The notes: generated from the sequence alone by a model not told the origin. Shown: positions 26,850 through 35,803, numbered from the stretch's first letter. The stretch: DNA of 37,893 bases from Candidatus Cerribacteria bacterium 'Amazon FNV 2010 28 9' (GCA_003176165.1 PSRQ01000042.1:1-37893), one strand, 5' to 3'. A program made the numbers and translations.

Positions 26850-28040
26850 TTAGCTTCTGTGGTGAGGCTTTTGTGCAAATTGTGATAATGCATCAAACAA
26901 TGATTTATACAATGTTGCAATGGCTGTATCAATTGTCCAATCAGCTTCAAACAATTTTCCACTTTGCGATTTATCATAATTGAAATGAAGCAGACCTCTT
27001 CCCCCCAATGCAAAAAGCCACAATGCTGCTCGCTGTATCCACGCCACATCTTTAGTCATCGATCCAATTTCGTAAATAAAAAAAGGAGTATGAGAATGAG
27101 ATGTCGAAAGCGCCTGCAATTCTTTTAATGCTGGCAGTAAAACATCATCAGGACTTCGTTTTCCATACACCCAATAGTACGGATGAAAAATCATGCCTTT
27201 ACCCGGAAATAAATCATAAATATCCACCCCCATAGCATCCACAAATGTTTTTCGTTTGTTGGCAGGAAACGTATCCGCGAATGATTCAAATGTCAGTCCT
27301 GTATTCGCACCAGGATTAAAAATAACTCTTGTTTCTGCTCTGCGATACAACTCCATTGCGGTTTTGAACGCCACTACAGCACGTTTGTATCCATAGGTGT
27401 GTTCTTCATCGCTAATACTTTCATTTGGCCCATACACAAATGAGTTGCGAAGGTTATGCTCAAATAGAAAACGGATATCAATGCGAAAATCAAGTTCGCA
27501 GAGAATCGCCGCAATATGCAACGCATTTTTTTTAATCCAATCAAAATTACTTCTCCCTAATGGATGATCATGGGTATGGAGGGCAAGATCCTTGTGTATG
27601 CTATACGCTCCTATGGTCCCTAAACTCAATACAGGAGTCGACCCTCGCGCATGGATACGTTTAAGCGTAGCAGTAATTCGCTCACACCCAGCAGCATTCC
27701 AAAAATCTTCAAAAAGAGCAAATATTCCCACATAATCGTTGCGCCCCACTTCTGCAGTTACTTCGTCAACACTCCCCCATGGATCGCGTGAACGTTCAAA
27801 ATCTGGATACAACCCAAATTCTGGACTTGTAGTTGGATCTTGTCGCTGTCGATCAAGCGCCTGCTTCAATAACTCTGTATTTGAAATGGAAAAAGGCTCC
27901 GAAAAAAGTTCATTGCTCCCTATACGTGCGAATGAAAGAGTTCCCACAACTCCTCCCACTCCTATAGCACTCCGTTTTAAAAACACTCGTCTTGAAAAAC
28001 GACGTTTCACAAGCTGCTCATTATGTGTTTGCTCTGTCAT
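26850..28040 (-). CDS. Tat-signal secreted TIM-barrel glycosidase-like protein
   Basis: N-terminal RRFSRRVFLKRSAIGVGGVVGTLSFA (SRRxFLK twin-arginine motif); glycosidase-like body (VFIYEIGSMTKD region FFIYEIGSM). Confidence 0.55.
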   Translation of the reverse strand: MTEQTHNEQLVKRRFSRRVFLKRSAIGVGGVVGTLSFARIGSNELFSEPFSISNTELLKQALDRQRQDPTTSPEFGLYPDFERSRDPWGSVDEVTAEVGRNDYVGIFALFEDFWNAAGCERITATLKRIHARGSTPVLSLGTIGAYSIHKDLALHTHDHPLGRSNFDWIKKNALHIAAILCELDFRIDIRFLFEHNLRNSFVYGPNESISDEEHTYGYKRAVVAFKTAMELYRRAETRVIFNPGANTGLTFESFADTFPANKRKTFVDAMGVDIYDLFPGKGMIFHPYYWVYGKRSPDDVLLPALKELQALSTSHSHTPFFIYEIGSMTKDVAWIQRAALWLFALGGRGLLHFNYDKSQSGKLFEADWTIDTAIATLYKSLFDALSQFAQKPHHRS

Positions 28041-28264
28041 ACACGGATATTGTGTACGGAAAAAATATCGTTCACTTGTGTACGCGAAAGCTGTGTGTGA
28101 AGCAGAGAACGATCATCTTTACTCAAAGAAGAGAGAAGAAGTTCCAAAAAAGAAATCAGTTGAAGGCATATACCTGCTACCCCAACATCACTATCATAAC
28201 TGGCGTGATCGTCGTCTGACTTAAATTCCTGAAAGTAAAGAATGACCTCATTCTCTTCGTCCAT
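28037..28264 (-). CDS. Small acidic hypothetical protein
   Basis: Likely start MDEENEV at 28264 with TACAAT 8 nt upstream; ATGA overlap with downstream gene. Confidence 0.5.
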   Translation of the reverse strand: MDEENEVILYFQEFKSDDDHASYDSDVGVAGICLQLISFLELLLSSLSKDDRSLLHTQLSRTQVNDIFSVHNIRV

Positions 28265-28315
28265 GTGGCACAATTGTACACCTTTGCCTTCCACTCCTGC
28301 GACTTAGCACTTCAT

Positions 28316-28654
28316 TTAAGGAAGTAATTCGTCAATTTTTGCAGCCAACACAAAATCATTAATAGACAAACCACCAATTGCAAACGTCGTCAGCGTGATC
28401 GTTACATATTTCCAGTCATGCATGAAGATATTGGGATGATGTCCTTCACTTTCTGCAATAGCTCCCACTTTATTCACAAATGCGAGTGCTTCTGTAAAGT
28501 TATTGAACGTAAACTCACGTTTCAATTGGTTATCGTTGTTCTCAACTGTCCATGCTGGAAGTTGGGGTAAATACACAGCAAATTCTTCGCGTGTCATCGG
28601 CTTGGTTCCTCCCTCACAGGGAACACAATGACCTTTGGAAAGATGTGAATCCAT
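28316..28654 (-). CDS. phhB: Pterin-4a-carbinolamine dehydratase-like protein
   Basis: LPAWTVENNDNQLKREFTFNNFTEALAFVNKVGAIAESEGHHPNIFMHDWKYVTITLTTFAIGGLSINDFVLAAKID. Confidence 0.9.
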   Translation of the reverse strand: MDSHLSKGHCVPCEGGTKPMTREEFAVYLPQLPAWTVENNDNQLKREFTFNNFTEALAFVNKVGAIAESEGHHPNIFMHDWKYVTITLTTFAIGGLSINDFVLAAKIDELLP

Positions 28655-28709
28655 ATCAATTCTCCTTTTCTTTATTGTAAAACGGAAAAAGCAAAGAAGA
28701 AAGAAAAAA

Positions 28710-30320
28710 TTATTTCGCCATAATACGAACAGGAGTACTTGTGCTCACTTTCCCACTTCGATCAGTCGCTCGTGCTAGCAATGTATAGGTGACAGAACTC
28801 ACCAGCGGTACTTTCCAACTACAGTGATAGACATACGAAGATGTTGGTGAGCAAATAACTTGATTGTTCACGAGAAAATCAACTTTGAGTGTGGTGGTAG
28901 GTGCGCTGGCTTGTATGACGACTGTGCTTCCCATTCCTACTATCGCATTGACATGCGGAGTTGTAATCGAAACAGAGGTAGTAACAGGCATCGGAGTGGC
29001 CAGAGGCGTGGGTGCTACGGTTGGTTTAGGAGTTGGAAGAGGAGTTGGCTTCGGCGTAGGGGTTATTGTCGGTTTTGGCGTAGATGTAGCAACCGGTTTT
29101 GGGGTGGCAGGAAGTGGAGTTGGGGCAGGTGGAATGGTTGGAGGCGGGATAATCTGTCCGGACAATGGAGGAATTGGAAATACTGATGTTGAACCAAAGA
29201 CGTTGGTTGCAAATGCTGATGCGCCGATTGCTGTCACAAACGCATGTTGTGAGAGCGCAGAACTCTCTATTACATATTGATTTCCATCACTGTTCCAATT
29301 GAACCACACGACTGCATCGATTGATGGGTAGCTCGTTTGGATTTTGGTAAACGTATCAGCGATCCACGCCGCTTTTTTCACACCACCATCCCCCGCTTCC
29401 CTACTCGCCATCTCTCCAAGCATCAGTGGTTTTCCAGGAGCAAGACTCGTTATTTCTGCATAACTATCATGATTGGCAGTAAAGGTGTTGGCTCGCATGA
29501 GCATATCAAACGAAGCCCAAGTGTTTGGATCTTTGTTATAGACATCCAAACACACCCAATCCACATATTGGCTTCCCGGATAAAGCGACGAAAGTGGAAC
29601 AGTGTTCGCGCTAGAGAGATTGGGACACCACACCCAAGTCACGTTGGTCGCCCCCACTTTTGTAAAGATGTCGTGCACATGTCTCCATGCAGCAACATAA
29701 TCAGCGGGGGTATTTCCATTAATCACCACGTGCGTCGACGGATTTGGCGCAGTCGCCCAAGGAAATTGCCACCACCCGTTCATTTCATGATCAAACCGTA
29801 CAAAGAGTGGATGTCCCCATTGTTTTGCAGCTTGAGCCCACGCAGTAACATACGCATCAAACGTTTTTCCTTTGTATGTGTATGATCCTCCATTAGCAAT
29901 ATGTTTGAGTGAAAAATCACTTTGGTTTGGTCCTAAACTTTCATCCCAACTTCCCCATGAGATCATGGGGATTGCCCCACGGGAACGCACGGCGTCAACA
30001 AGAGAAGTTGGAAATGGTGTGTACCCATACGGGTAATACGCGCTGGTATACCATGCTTGCCCAAAATGCAAAATTGATACTTTTTTCCCTGTGTGTGATT
30101 CAAACATATCCCATGTCTTGGTATCCCATGGAGCCGTGCCGTACGAACCTCCGTAGGTAGTTCCTGCTATATATGCTCCCCAATACAGAGGATGTGTTGA
30201 GGATGCAAATGCAACCGGTGAGAATGAACTTCGGGGAGGAAAAGAGTGGAATATTCCAAAAAAAAGGAGGGCTATTCCTATCAGTCCTCCAGCAAATATA
30301 TGGAAATGGTTATGACTCAT
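28710..30320 (-). CDS. Secreted GH26-like beta-mannanase with Pro/Thr linker and C-terminal Ig-like domain
   Basis: Likely start MSHNHFHIFAGG (30320) with signal/TM; PLFVRFDHEMNGWWQFPWA, NVTWVWCPN, LMLGEMAS; PTPKPT-rich linker; C-terminal Ig-like fold. Confidence 0.8.
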   Translation of the reverse strand: MSHNHFHIFAGGLIGIALLFFGIFHSFPPRSSFSPVAFASSTHPLYWGAYIAGTTYGGSYGTAPWDTKTWDMFESHTGKKVSILHFGQAWYTSAYYPYGYTPFPTSLVDAVRSRGAIPMISWGSWDESLGPNQSDFSLKHIANGGSYTYKGKTFDAYVTAWAQAAKQWGHPLFVRFDHEMNGWWQFPWATAPNPSTHVVINGNTPADYVAAWRHVHDIFTKVGATNVTWVWCPNLSSANTVPLSSLYPGSQYVDWVCLDVYNKDPNTWASFDMLMRANTFTANHDSYAEITSLAPGKPLMLGEMASREAGDGGVKKAAWIADTFTKIQTSYPSIDAVVWFNWNSDGNQYVIESSALSQHAFVTAIGASAFATNVFGSTSVFPIPPLSGQIIPPPTIPPAPTPLPATPKPVATSTPKPTITPTPKPTPLPTPKPTVAPTPLATPMPVTTSVSITTPHVNAIVGMGSTVVIQASAPTTTLKVDFLVNNQVICSPTSSYVYHCSWKVPLVSSVTYTLLARATDRSGKVSTSTPVRIMAK

Positions 30321-30401
30321 AAAAGATATGATGAGGCAACTATGTAAAAATTCAGTTAAAAAAAAACTATAATTACGTCTCAAGAGGTTGCTTCTTCTTC
30401 C

Positions 30402-30429
30402 TTGCCCCTTGAAATGTACTTGATATAAT
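30402..30429 (+). promoter_or_regulatory. Promoter of fur-like gene, consistent with leaderless mRNA
   Basis: TTGCCC (30402..30407), 16-nt spacer, TATAAT (30424..30429), then 6 nt to ATG. Confidence 0.6.
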
Positions 30430-30435
30430 CCTGGC

Positions 30436-30798
30436 ATGGCTAGAGCTTCAACTACCCAGCATGAAATTTGTGAGCTATTACAAACCCACCATATCTTGAG
30501 TGCCGTCGATATTTTGGAAAAACTCAATCATGGGGGGAAGAAACACAACAAAACGACCATTTACCGCTCCTTGGAAAAAATGTTAGAAAACGGGACGATC
30601 TGCCGTCACTCATTTGAAACAGACACACTGTACTATGAGCTCCGTCATGCACATCATGATCATTTAATTTGTGAACAGTGCGGCAAAGTAGAAATTGCAC
30701 AGTGCGCTTTTAAAGCACCAGTAACACTCAATGGTTTTTCCATCACCCATCACCATTTAACGCTTTATGGACTTTGCTCTACCTGCAAAACCGCCTAA
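30436..30798 (+). CDS. Fur-family transcriptional regulator
   Basis: HHILSAVDILEKLN...NKTTIYRSLEKMLENGTI winged helix, HHDHLICEQCGKVE and CSTC metal-binding motifs. Confidence 0.88.
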   Translation: MARASTTQHEICELLQTHHILSAVDILEKLNHGGKKHNKTTIYRSLEKMLENGTICRHSFETDTLYYELRHAHHDHLICEQCGKVEIAQCAFKAPVTLNGFSITHHHLTLYGLCSTCKTA

Positions 30799-30819
30799 CC
30801 TGCGTGTACAATAAAATAT

Positions 30820-31332
30820 ATGGGTGAAAAACCAGCTCGCAAACTCATTGGCAAGGGTATGGATAGTCAAGTCTTTCAACGCGAAGGGTCAAACTATCTC
30901 GTGAAGCGATCATATGGAATCAATTATCTTATCTCTCTTCTCAACCCCAACGCAAAAGCAAGACGTTTGAACAATGAGCTCGAAGAAACCAAAACCGTGG
31001 CTAGCCAGATTGGAATTGAAGTTCCAAAAACACGTGTCATTCAAATAAAGCCCAACACACCTCCTCTTGTCGTCCAACGATATATTCGGTCAGATAAGAG
31101 TGTTGATACAGAAGCGTTTGTTCAACAACATAAAGATAATCCTATCCTCAAAAAAGTTGACATTAATCCAGGGAATTTCTTAAGCCAAGGTGGAAAAGTA
31201 TATATTATCGACACATTTCATGGGATGGTGAGCCGGTTATTATTCCGACTCGGATTGGATTCAGGTGGCTATCGAAAAATGATTGAGATGTATAAAAAAT
31301 TTCAAAAAAATCTTCTGAGAAAAAGAGAGTAA
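30820..31332 (+). CDS. Miniature protein-kinase-fold-like protein
   Basis: GKGMDSQVFQREGSNYLVKR, then VDINPGNFLSQGGKVYIIDTF resembling catalytic loop plus DFG-like strand in a 170-aa protein. Confidence 0.5.
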   Translation: MGEKPARKLIGKGMDSQVFQREGSNYLVKRSYGINYLISLLNPNAKARRLNNELEETKTVASQIGIEVPKTRVIQIKPNTPPLVVQRYIRSDKSVDTEAFVQQHKDNPILKKVDINPGNFLSQGGKVYIIDTFHGMVSRLLFRLGLDSGGYRKMIEMYKKFQKNLLRKRE

Positions 31333-31372
31333 TTTTGGTACGGGCTTAAACAAATAGTCTTAGGCCAGAGAG

Positions 31373-31798
31373 CTATTCGCGCCTCTTCTTTGTTTGTGAA
31401 GGATGCCCTTTTTTATCACGCTGATGAATACCTTTGGATGGATCCTGCACTGAATTTGAATAACTCTCCGGTCGAAGTCCAGGAGATTTTTTTGCTTTTC
31501 GTTCCATCTCTCGCCTCACACGTTCTTCCGTTAGCTTCTCGATACGAATTGCTGTTTGAACTGCTTGCTCAAAGAGCTCATACGCCTTCTTTTTTTCCTT
31601 TTCATCAGTACTCTCTTGATAGATACGTCCATACGTAAGAATTGCGATCATTGCCTGCAAGTAATCTGGATCCTTTTTTATCATTTTGCTCACAGCTTGA
31701 CTAACAGGGTCTTCATCATCGAACGCATCAACTTGTCCTTCTTGTGTGAAGTCCTCATCCAACTCGTCATCTTCCCATTTTTCGTATTCACTGGACAT
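31373..31798 (-). CDS. Acidic/charged hypothetical protein
   Basis: 141-aa ORF; SD-like AAAGGAAA and TACAAT further upstream. Confidence 0.55.
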   Translation of the reverse strand: MSSEYEKWEDDELDEDFTQEGQVDAFDDEDPVSQAVSKMIKKDPDYLQAMIAILTYGRIYQESTDEKEKKKAYELFEQAVQTAIRIEKLTEERVRREMERKAKKSPGLRPESYSNSVQDPSKGIHQRDKKGHPSQTKKRRE

Positions 31799-31859
31799 AC
31801 AGTTTCCTTTACTAGAAAAACGTATTGTAGCAAATGAAAAAAAAGAAAGAAGCGTTCGC

Positions 31860-32288
31860 TTATGCTAGTTGTTCGATGAGCTTGCGTGCATGTTCGCCCA
31901 AGTTCAACGCCAGCGCTTCATCTTTGGACACCCATTTGTATGCATCATGTTCCCAGTTGATCACCACATGGGGGTCATCGCAGGTACATGTGTAGCCGAT
32001 GATAACGAGTGAGTCGCCATCATTATTTTTGTATAAAAATGAAGTGAATGGTTTGAGACCTCGAACAGTAAGTTGTGTTTCTTCAGCGATCTCACGCTCG
32101 ATCCCCTCTTTTGGCTCTTCATTTTCTTCTAATGCGCCTCCGGTGAGTGACCATTTCCCAGCGTAGCCAGCTTTTTGCGATCGCAACAACAAAAGCATCT
32201 GTCCCCTTGCATTAAAGATCACTGCCTTTTGTCCAATCAAAAAAAATGTTTTGTGAGGGATATAGTTTGGGTCGTAGTCAGTAGACAT
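31860..32288 (-). CDS. Nudix hydrolase
   Basis: GGALEENEEPKEGIEREIAEETQL fits GX5EX7REUXEEXGU-type box; ATG at 32288 with TATAAT 6 nt upstream. Confidence 0.88.
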   Translation of the reverse strand: MSTDYDPNYIPHKTFFLIGQKAVIFNARGQMLLLLRSQKAGYAGKWSLTGGALEENEEPKEGIEREIAEETQLTVRGLKPFTSFLYKNNDGDSLVIIGYTCTCDDPHVVINWEHDAYKWVSKDEALALNLGEHARKLIEQLA

Positions 32289-32400
32289 ATGCAGATTATA
32301 TCCAATCTTTACCTCCACACAAACCCTCGATACGGTGTGTCCCTCTCCGTTATATGTTGAAACCACGGAGTGGCAACCTACTTTTGTTATACTTCCTTCT

Positions 32401-33243
32401 ATGACTGATTTTGAAATAGCCGCAAAACATGCTCTTGCAAAATATTCACCAATCGCTGAAGAACTAACTCCACTGGCAAGTCAACCTGACCGGCAGGTTT
32501 TTCTTGCTCCCCAAGCCAAGATTATTCTAAAAGCCTATACAGATGGAAAAATATTAGAAAAAGAACACACGATCACACAAAAAGCAGAACGTGCAGGGAT
32601 ACTCGTTCCTCACGTCATGGGAATCGAAGTTGGTAATCCGACAATACTCGTCATGGAGTATATAAACGGAAAACCATTAAATGTAGACTATCCTAAAGCG
32701 GCGAAAGAAGCTGGAACATGTTTACAACGTTTCCACGCTCTTGGTGCTACTCCCCCTTTTTCCGGAGGACAATATTCATGGGCTGAATTTATTTCTTGGT
32801 GGACTCAAACAGAGATAGAAAATTGTAAAAAAATACACGCATTTGATAAGCATGTTTACGATGCATTGCACCATACATTCAATACTTTTGCTTCAACAAT
32901 CGCAGACCGACCAATCGTCCTTTTACATGGAGATTTACAAGCCGCGCATATCTTAGTTGACCCACATGAAGACAAGTTCGTTGGATTCTTAGACTTTGCG
33001 GACGCTCAACCCGGAGATCCACTGATGGATATTGCTGTGTTATCACTGTGGGATACAAGACTTGCAAATCTAGTATTAGCTGGATACAGCGGAATCGATA
33101 ATTCTACAGAAACACAGGATATTCTCTCTCACTATCGATTGCTTCGCCACGTCGCAGAAATTCCATGGTTAACAGCAAGAGGATTGACTCAACAGGTAGA
33201 TAAAAATAAGAAAGCAATCTTTGATTTTTTGGAGAAAAAATAA
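32401..33243 (+). CDS. Aminoglycoside-phosphotransferase-family kinase
   Basis: VLLHGDLQAAHILVDPHEDKFVGFLDFADAQPGDPLMDIAVL; ATG at 32401 with TATACT 7 nt upstream. Confidence 0.8.
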   Translation: MTDFEIAAKHALAKYSPIAEELTPLASQPDRQVFLAPQAKIILKAYTDGKILEKEHTITQKAERAGILVPHVMGIEVGNPTILVMEYINGKPLNVDYPKAAKEAGTCLQRFHALGATPPFSGGQYSWAEFISWWTQTEIENCKKIHAFDKHVYDALHHTFNTFASTIADRPIVLLHGDLQAAHILVDPHEDKFVGFLDFADAQPGDPLMDIAVLSLWDTRLANLVLAGYSGIDNSTETQDILSHYRLLRHVAEIPWLTARGLTQQVDKNKKAIFDFLEKK

Positions 33244-33248
33244 AAAGT

Positions 33249-33953
33249 ATGAATACCTTCCATGCAAAATTACTGGCTGAATTACAAAAATACGAAGGCA
33301 ATGGGACGACTCACTCTGGAAGCGATAGCTATTTGAGTAGCGGTCACTTTTACTATTCCGTTTCGGTACCAGTGAAACGCGCAATCGCGAAAGATTGGGT
33401 AAAGGGGCACAAAGATATCCCAACTGCACAGCTGCTTCTATTGCTGAACTCTTTATTCACGGGCAAATCCTATGAGGAAAAAACATTGGCTGGAATCCTC
33501 CTTGGGTACTTCCCTAAACAAAGAGGAGAAATTGAACCTGCGATGTTGGATACATGGCTAAATAATTTAGTTGGCTGGGCAGAAATTGATACCTTGTGTC
33601 AGAGCACTTATTCGGCAAAAGAACTGCTCTCACATTGGAGAGTGTGGAAACGTTTACTCATCCAATTTTCGAAAGACCCTAATATTTCTAAACGTAGAGC
33701 CTCATTAGTCCTTTTGACTGGACCCGTTTCAAATTCGGACGACAAGGAACTGGAGAAATTTACATTTCAGGTGATCGATACACTGAAAAGCGAAAAAGAT
33801 ATTCTCATCACCAAAGCCATTTCGTGGCTACTACGCAGTTTAGTCAAATTCCACAAAGAGGATGTGCGAACGTATGTGGAAGCAAACAAAAATTCTTTAC
33901 CTAAAATTGCCATACGTGAGACCATGAGAAAAATTGAAACAGGAAGAAAGTAA
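33249..33953 (+). CDS. AlkD-like DNA alkylation repair (HEAT-like) protein
   Basis: SSGHFYYSVSVPVKRAIAKDW, LAGILLGYF, WAEIDTLCQST, ITKAISWLLRSLVKFHKEDVRTYVEAN. Confidence 0.8.
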   Translation: MNTFHAKLLAELQKYEGNGTTHSGSDSYLSSGHFYYSVSVPVKRAIAKDWVKGHKDIPTAQLLLLLNSLFTGKSYEEKTLAGILLGYFPKQRGEIEPAMLDTWLNNLVGWAEIDTLCQSTYSAKELLSHWRVWKRLLIQFSKDPNISKRRASLVLLTGPVSNSDDKELEKFTFQVIDTLKSEKDILITKAISWLLRSLVKFHKEDVRTYVEANKNSLPKIAIRETMRKIETGRK

Positions 33954-33996
33954 CGGTAGGGATGTGGAGACATTATCTACGGTTACTGCACCTCAT

Positions 33997-34269
33997 TTAA
34001 GAATGCAGTGAATAATTTTGTAACAATATTCCATACATTAAGTATCGTTCGGCCATTTCAAGCGAAATTTCTGTCGTTTTACAGAGAGTTATCTCTCGTG
34101 CAATATCGCGAATATAAGAAGCAATATTCTCTTTTTGTAATTGTTGTGCCCATTTCTGCGCTTCAATCATAAAACGCATAGCTGCCAGCGATGAGCCTCG
34201 TTGTGTTAAATTGGCAACGCGAAATAAATCATTTGAAAGTGACCCAACTAGTAATTTTGTTTCGCTCAT
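33997..34269 (-). CDS. Small helical protein coupled to DUF5674-like gene
   Basis: 90-aa ORF whose ATG overlaps the upstream stop (34266..34269). Confidence 0.55.
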   Translation of the reverse strand: MSETKLLVGSLSNDLFRVANLTQRGSSLAAMRFMIEAQKWAQQLQKENIASYIRDIAREITLCKTTEISLEMAERYLMYGILLQNYSLHS

Positions 34270-34604
34270 AGCATTGCACTAAAGAAATATTCAGTTAATC
34301 GTTTATATTTCTGTTTAATTATTTCACTTTGAATTTCATTTTTTAGATTGTTATCACGAGGACGAATGTTGATAAAAGAGTTGAAGTCAATTTCTTTTGT
34401 TTCAGTATCAATTCCACCACCCCAAACATCGTGTTGACTGCTTCCCTGCGCAAGCAAAATTTGCTCACCTTCAAAATGTCGATCCATCCCCGCACTGCAA
34501 ATCTTTTTCTCAACATCAATAACGGTTTTTATATAGATGTCGAATTGCTCACGCAGGTCTTTCATTTCTGCTTTGGTAAATGGAGTCGATTTTGTAATGA
34601 TCAT
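34266..34604 (-). CDS. DUF5674-like protein
   Basis: KTVIDVEKKICSAGMDRHFEGEQILLAQGSSQHDVWGGGIDTETKEIDFNSFINIRPRDNNLKNEI. Confidence 0.7.
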   Translation of the reverse strand: MIITKSTPFTKAEMKDLREQFDIYIKTVIDVEKKICSAGMDRHFEGEQILLAQGSSQHDVWGGGIDTETKEIDFNSFINIRPRDNNLKNEIQSEIIKQKYKRLTEYFFSAML

Positions 34605-34670
34605 GTGTGCCGATCATAGCAAAAATGAAGAAAAATGGAAAACGAAGGTGTTAGTTGGAGATAAGAGAAC

Positions 34671-35168
34671 TTACTCGTACGTTTTCAAGAAAAAATTCTT
34701 TTCCTGCAATCCTTCAAATAGCAAAAAATCATACTGCAAAAGTAATTTTTCAATCATCTTATCTTGCGAAGGGGCATCCGCTAAGACAACTTCAAAACCA
34801 TGTGTTTGTATATATTCGTCAGCAGCTTGCAAAAGCGCGTGACTTATTTTCATTTCCCTTCCATCACATAATTGCACAATTTTTCCTCTGTGGTCTGGAC
34901 ATACATACAAAGTTTTTAATTCTAAATTGATACTATCCACAGGTTTCAAAATACACACACCTTCTAATTGGGACACTGTATTATTCTCCCAAGCTCCAAT
35001 CGCAATTCGTTTACCATTATTGAGATCTCGGATCGTTTTTTCCAACCATTGAGGAAAGCCTTCATAGAGTAGGGAGAGTTGAGCAAGGAGAAGATCTGCA
35101 AGAGGACTATGTTCAATAGATTCACCTATTTGCTCGGACACAAGTTGACCAATATGAAATTCATTCAT
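34671..35168 (-). CDS. GNAT-like N-acetyltransferase
   Basis: LELKTLYVCPDHRG...ISHALLQAADEYIQTHGFEVVLADAPSQDKMIEKLLLQYDF arrangement. Confidence 0.5.
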   Translation of the reverse strand: MNEFHIGQLVSEQIGESIEHSPLADLLLAQLSLLYEGFPQWLEKTIRDLNNGKRIAIGAWENNTVSQLEGVCILKPVDSINLELKTLYVCPDHRGKIVQLCDGREMKISHALLQAADEYIQTHGFEVVLADAPSQDKMIEKLLLQYDFLLFEGLQEKNFFLKTYE

Positions 35169-35242
35169 GTGTGGAAGTATATCAAAGAAACATCACTCGA
35201 GGAGAATTCGTTTGCAGGAATTTGTGGAGGATGTGGGAAATC

Positions 35243-35803
35243 CTACTTTGCGTGCCTAAGCCATTCTGAAAGATCACGCCACAGCGTGTGTTGCCCATCA
35301 GTTGGGTCAATACCCGCATCAATACACTCACCTACAGATTTTCCTGATTGTGATAAAGAAACGATTTGCATGGCAGAAGTACCCCCACCTTTCGGTTCAT
35401 CAAGAACAACTCCTTTGAAATCTTGTGTGAAACATTTTGTTTCTTTCCCATCTGTATAACAAATAACTTCTCGTTTCGTAATTGTTCGATCTTGATAACT
35501 TGAAATCAAATTCAAAAAGTCTTGGGGAGTGAACCACTCATTCATATATTTCATAAACGCACCGGGAAAACCATGGAGTGCTGTAATAAACCAGCCATGA
35601 TCGGTCACCACAACTGGTTTCCCTAAAACGTCGAAGGCATGTTGGGCTTTATATCGTGAGATTTCTTCTATTGAATGCGATTGTGGCTCCACGAGATCAA
35701 GTCCTTGCGCTTCAAATTGAACCCCAAGTGGATCAAGATACATGTGAGCGGTTGCGATCTTCTCTGTATTTGATGTGATGAATGTAAATAATGGGTGTTT
35801 CAT
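35243..35803 (-). CDS. Non-canonical purine NTP pyrophosphatase (RdgB/HAM1 family)
   Basis: FITSNTEKIATA, VVVTDHGWFITALHGFPGAFMKY, motif order of ITPases. Confidence 0.75.
   Translation of the reverse strand: MKHPLFTFITSNTEKIATAHMYLDPLGVQFEAQGLDLVEPQSHSIEEISRYKAQHAFDVLGKPVVVTDHGWFITALHGFPGAFMKYMNEWFTPQDFLNLISSYQDRTITKREVICYTDGKETKCFTQDFKGVVLDEPKGGGTSAMQIVSLSQSGKSVGECIDAGIDPTDGQHTLWRDLSEWLRHAK

Noticed and set aside
28864-29280. Plus-strand Gly/Val-rich ORF (VGVGRGVGFGVGVIVGFGV...)
   Set aside because: It is the antisense shadow of the PTPKPT-rich linker of the mannanase; no promoter or SD and composition fully explained.
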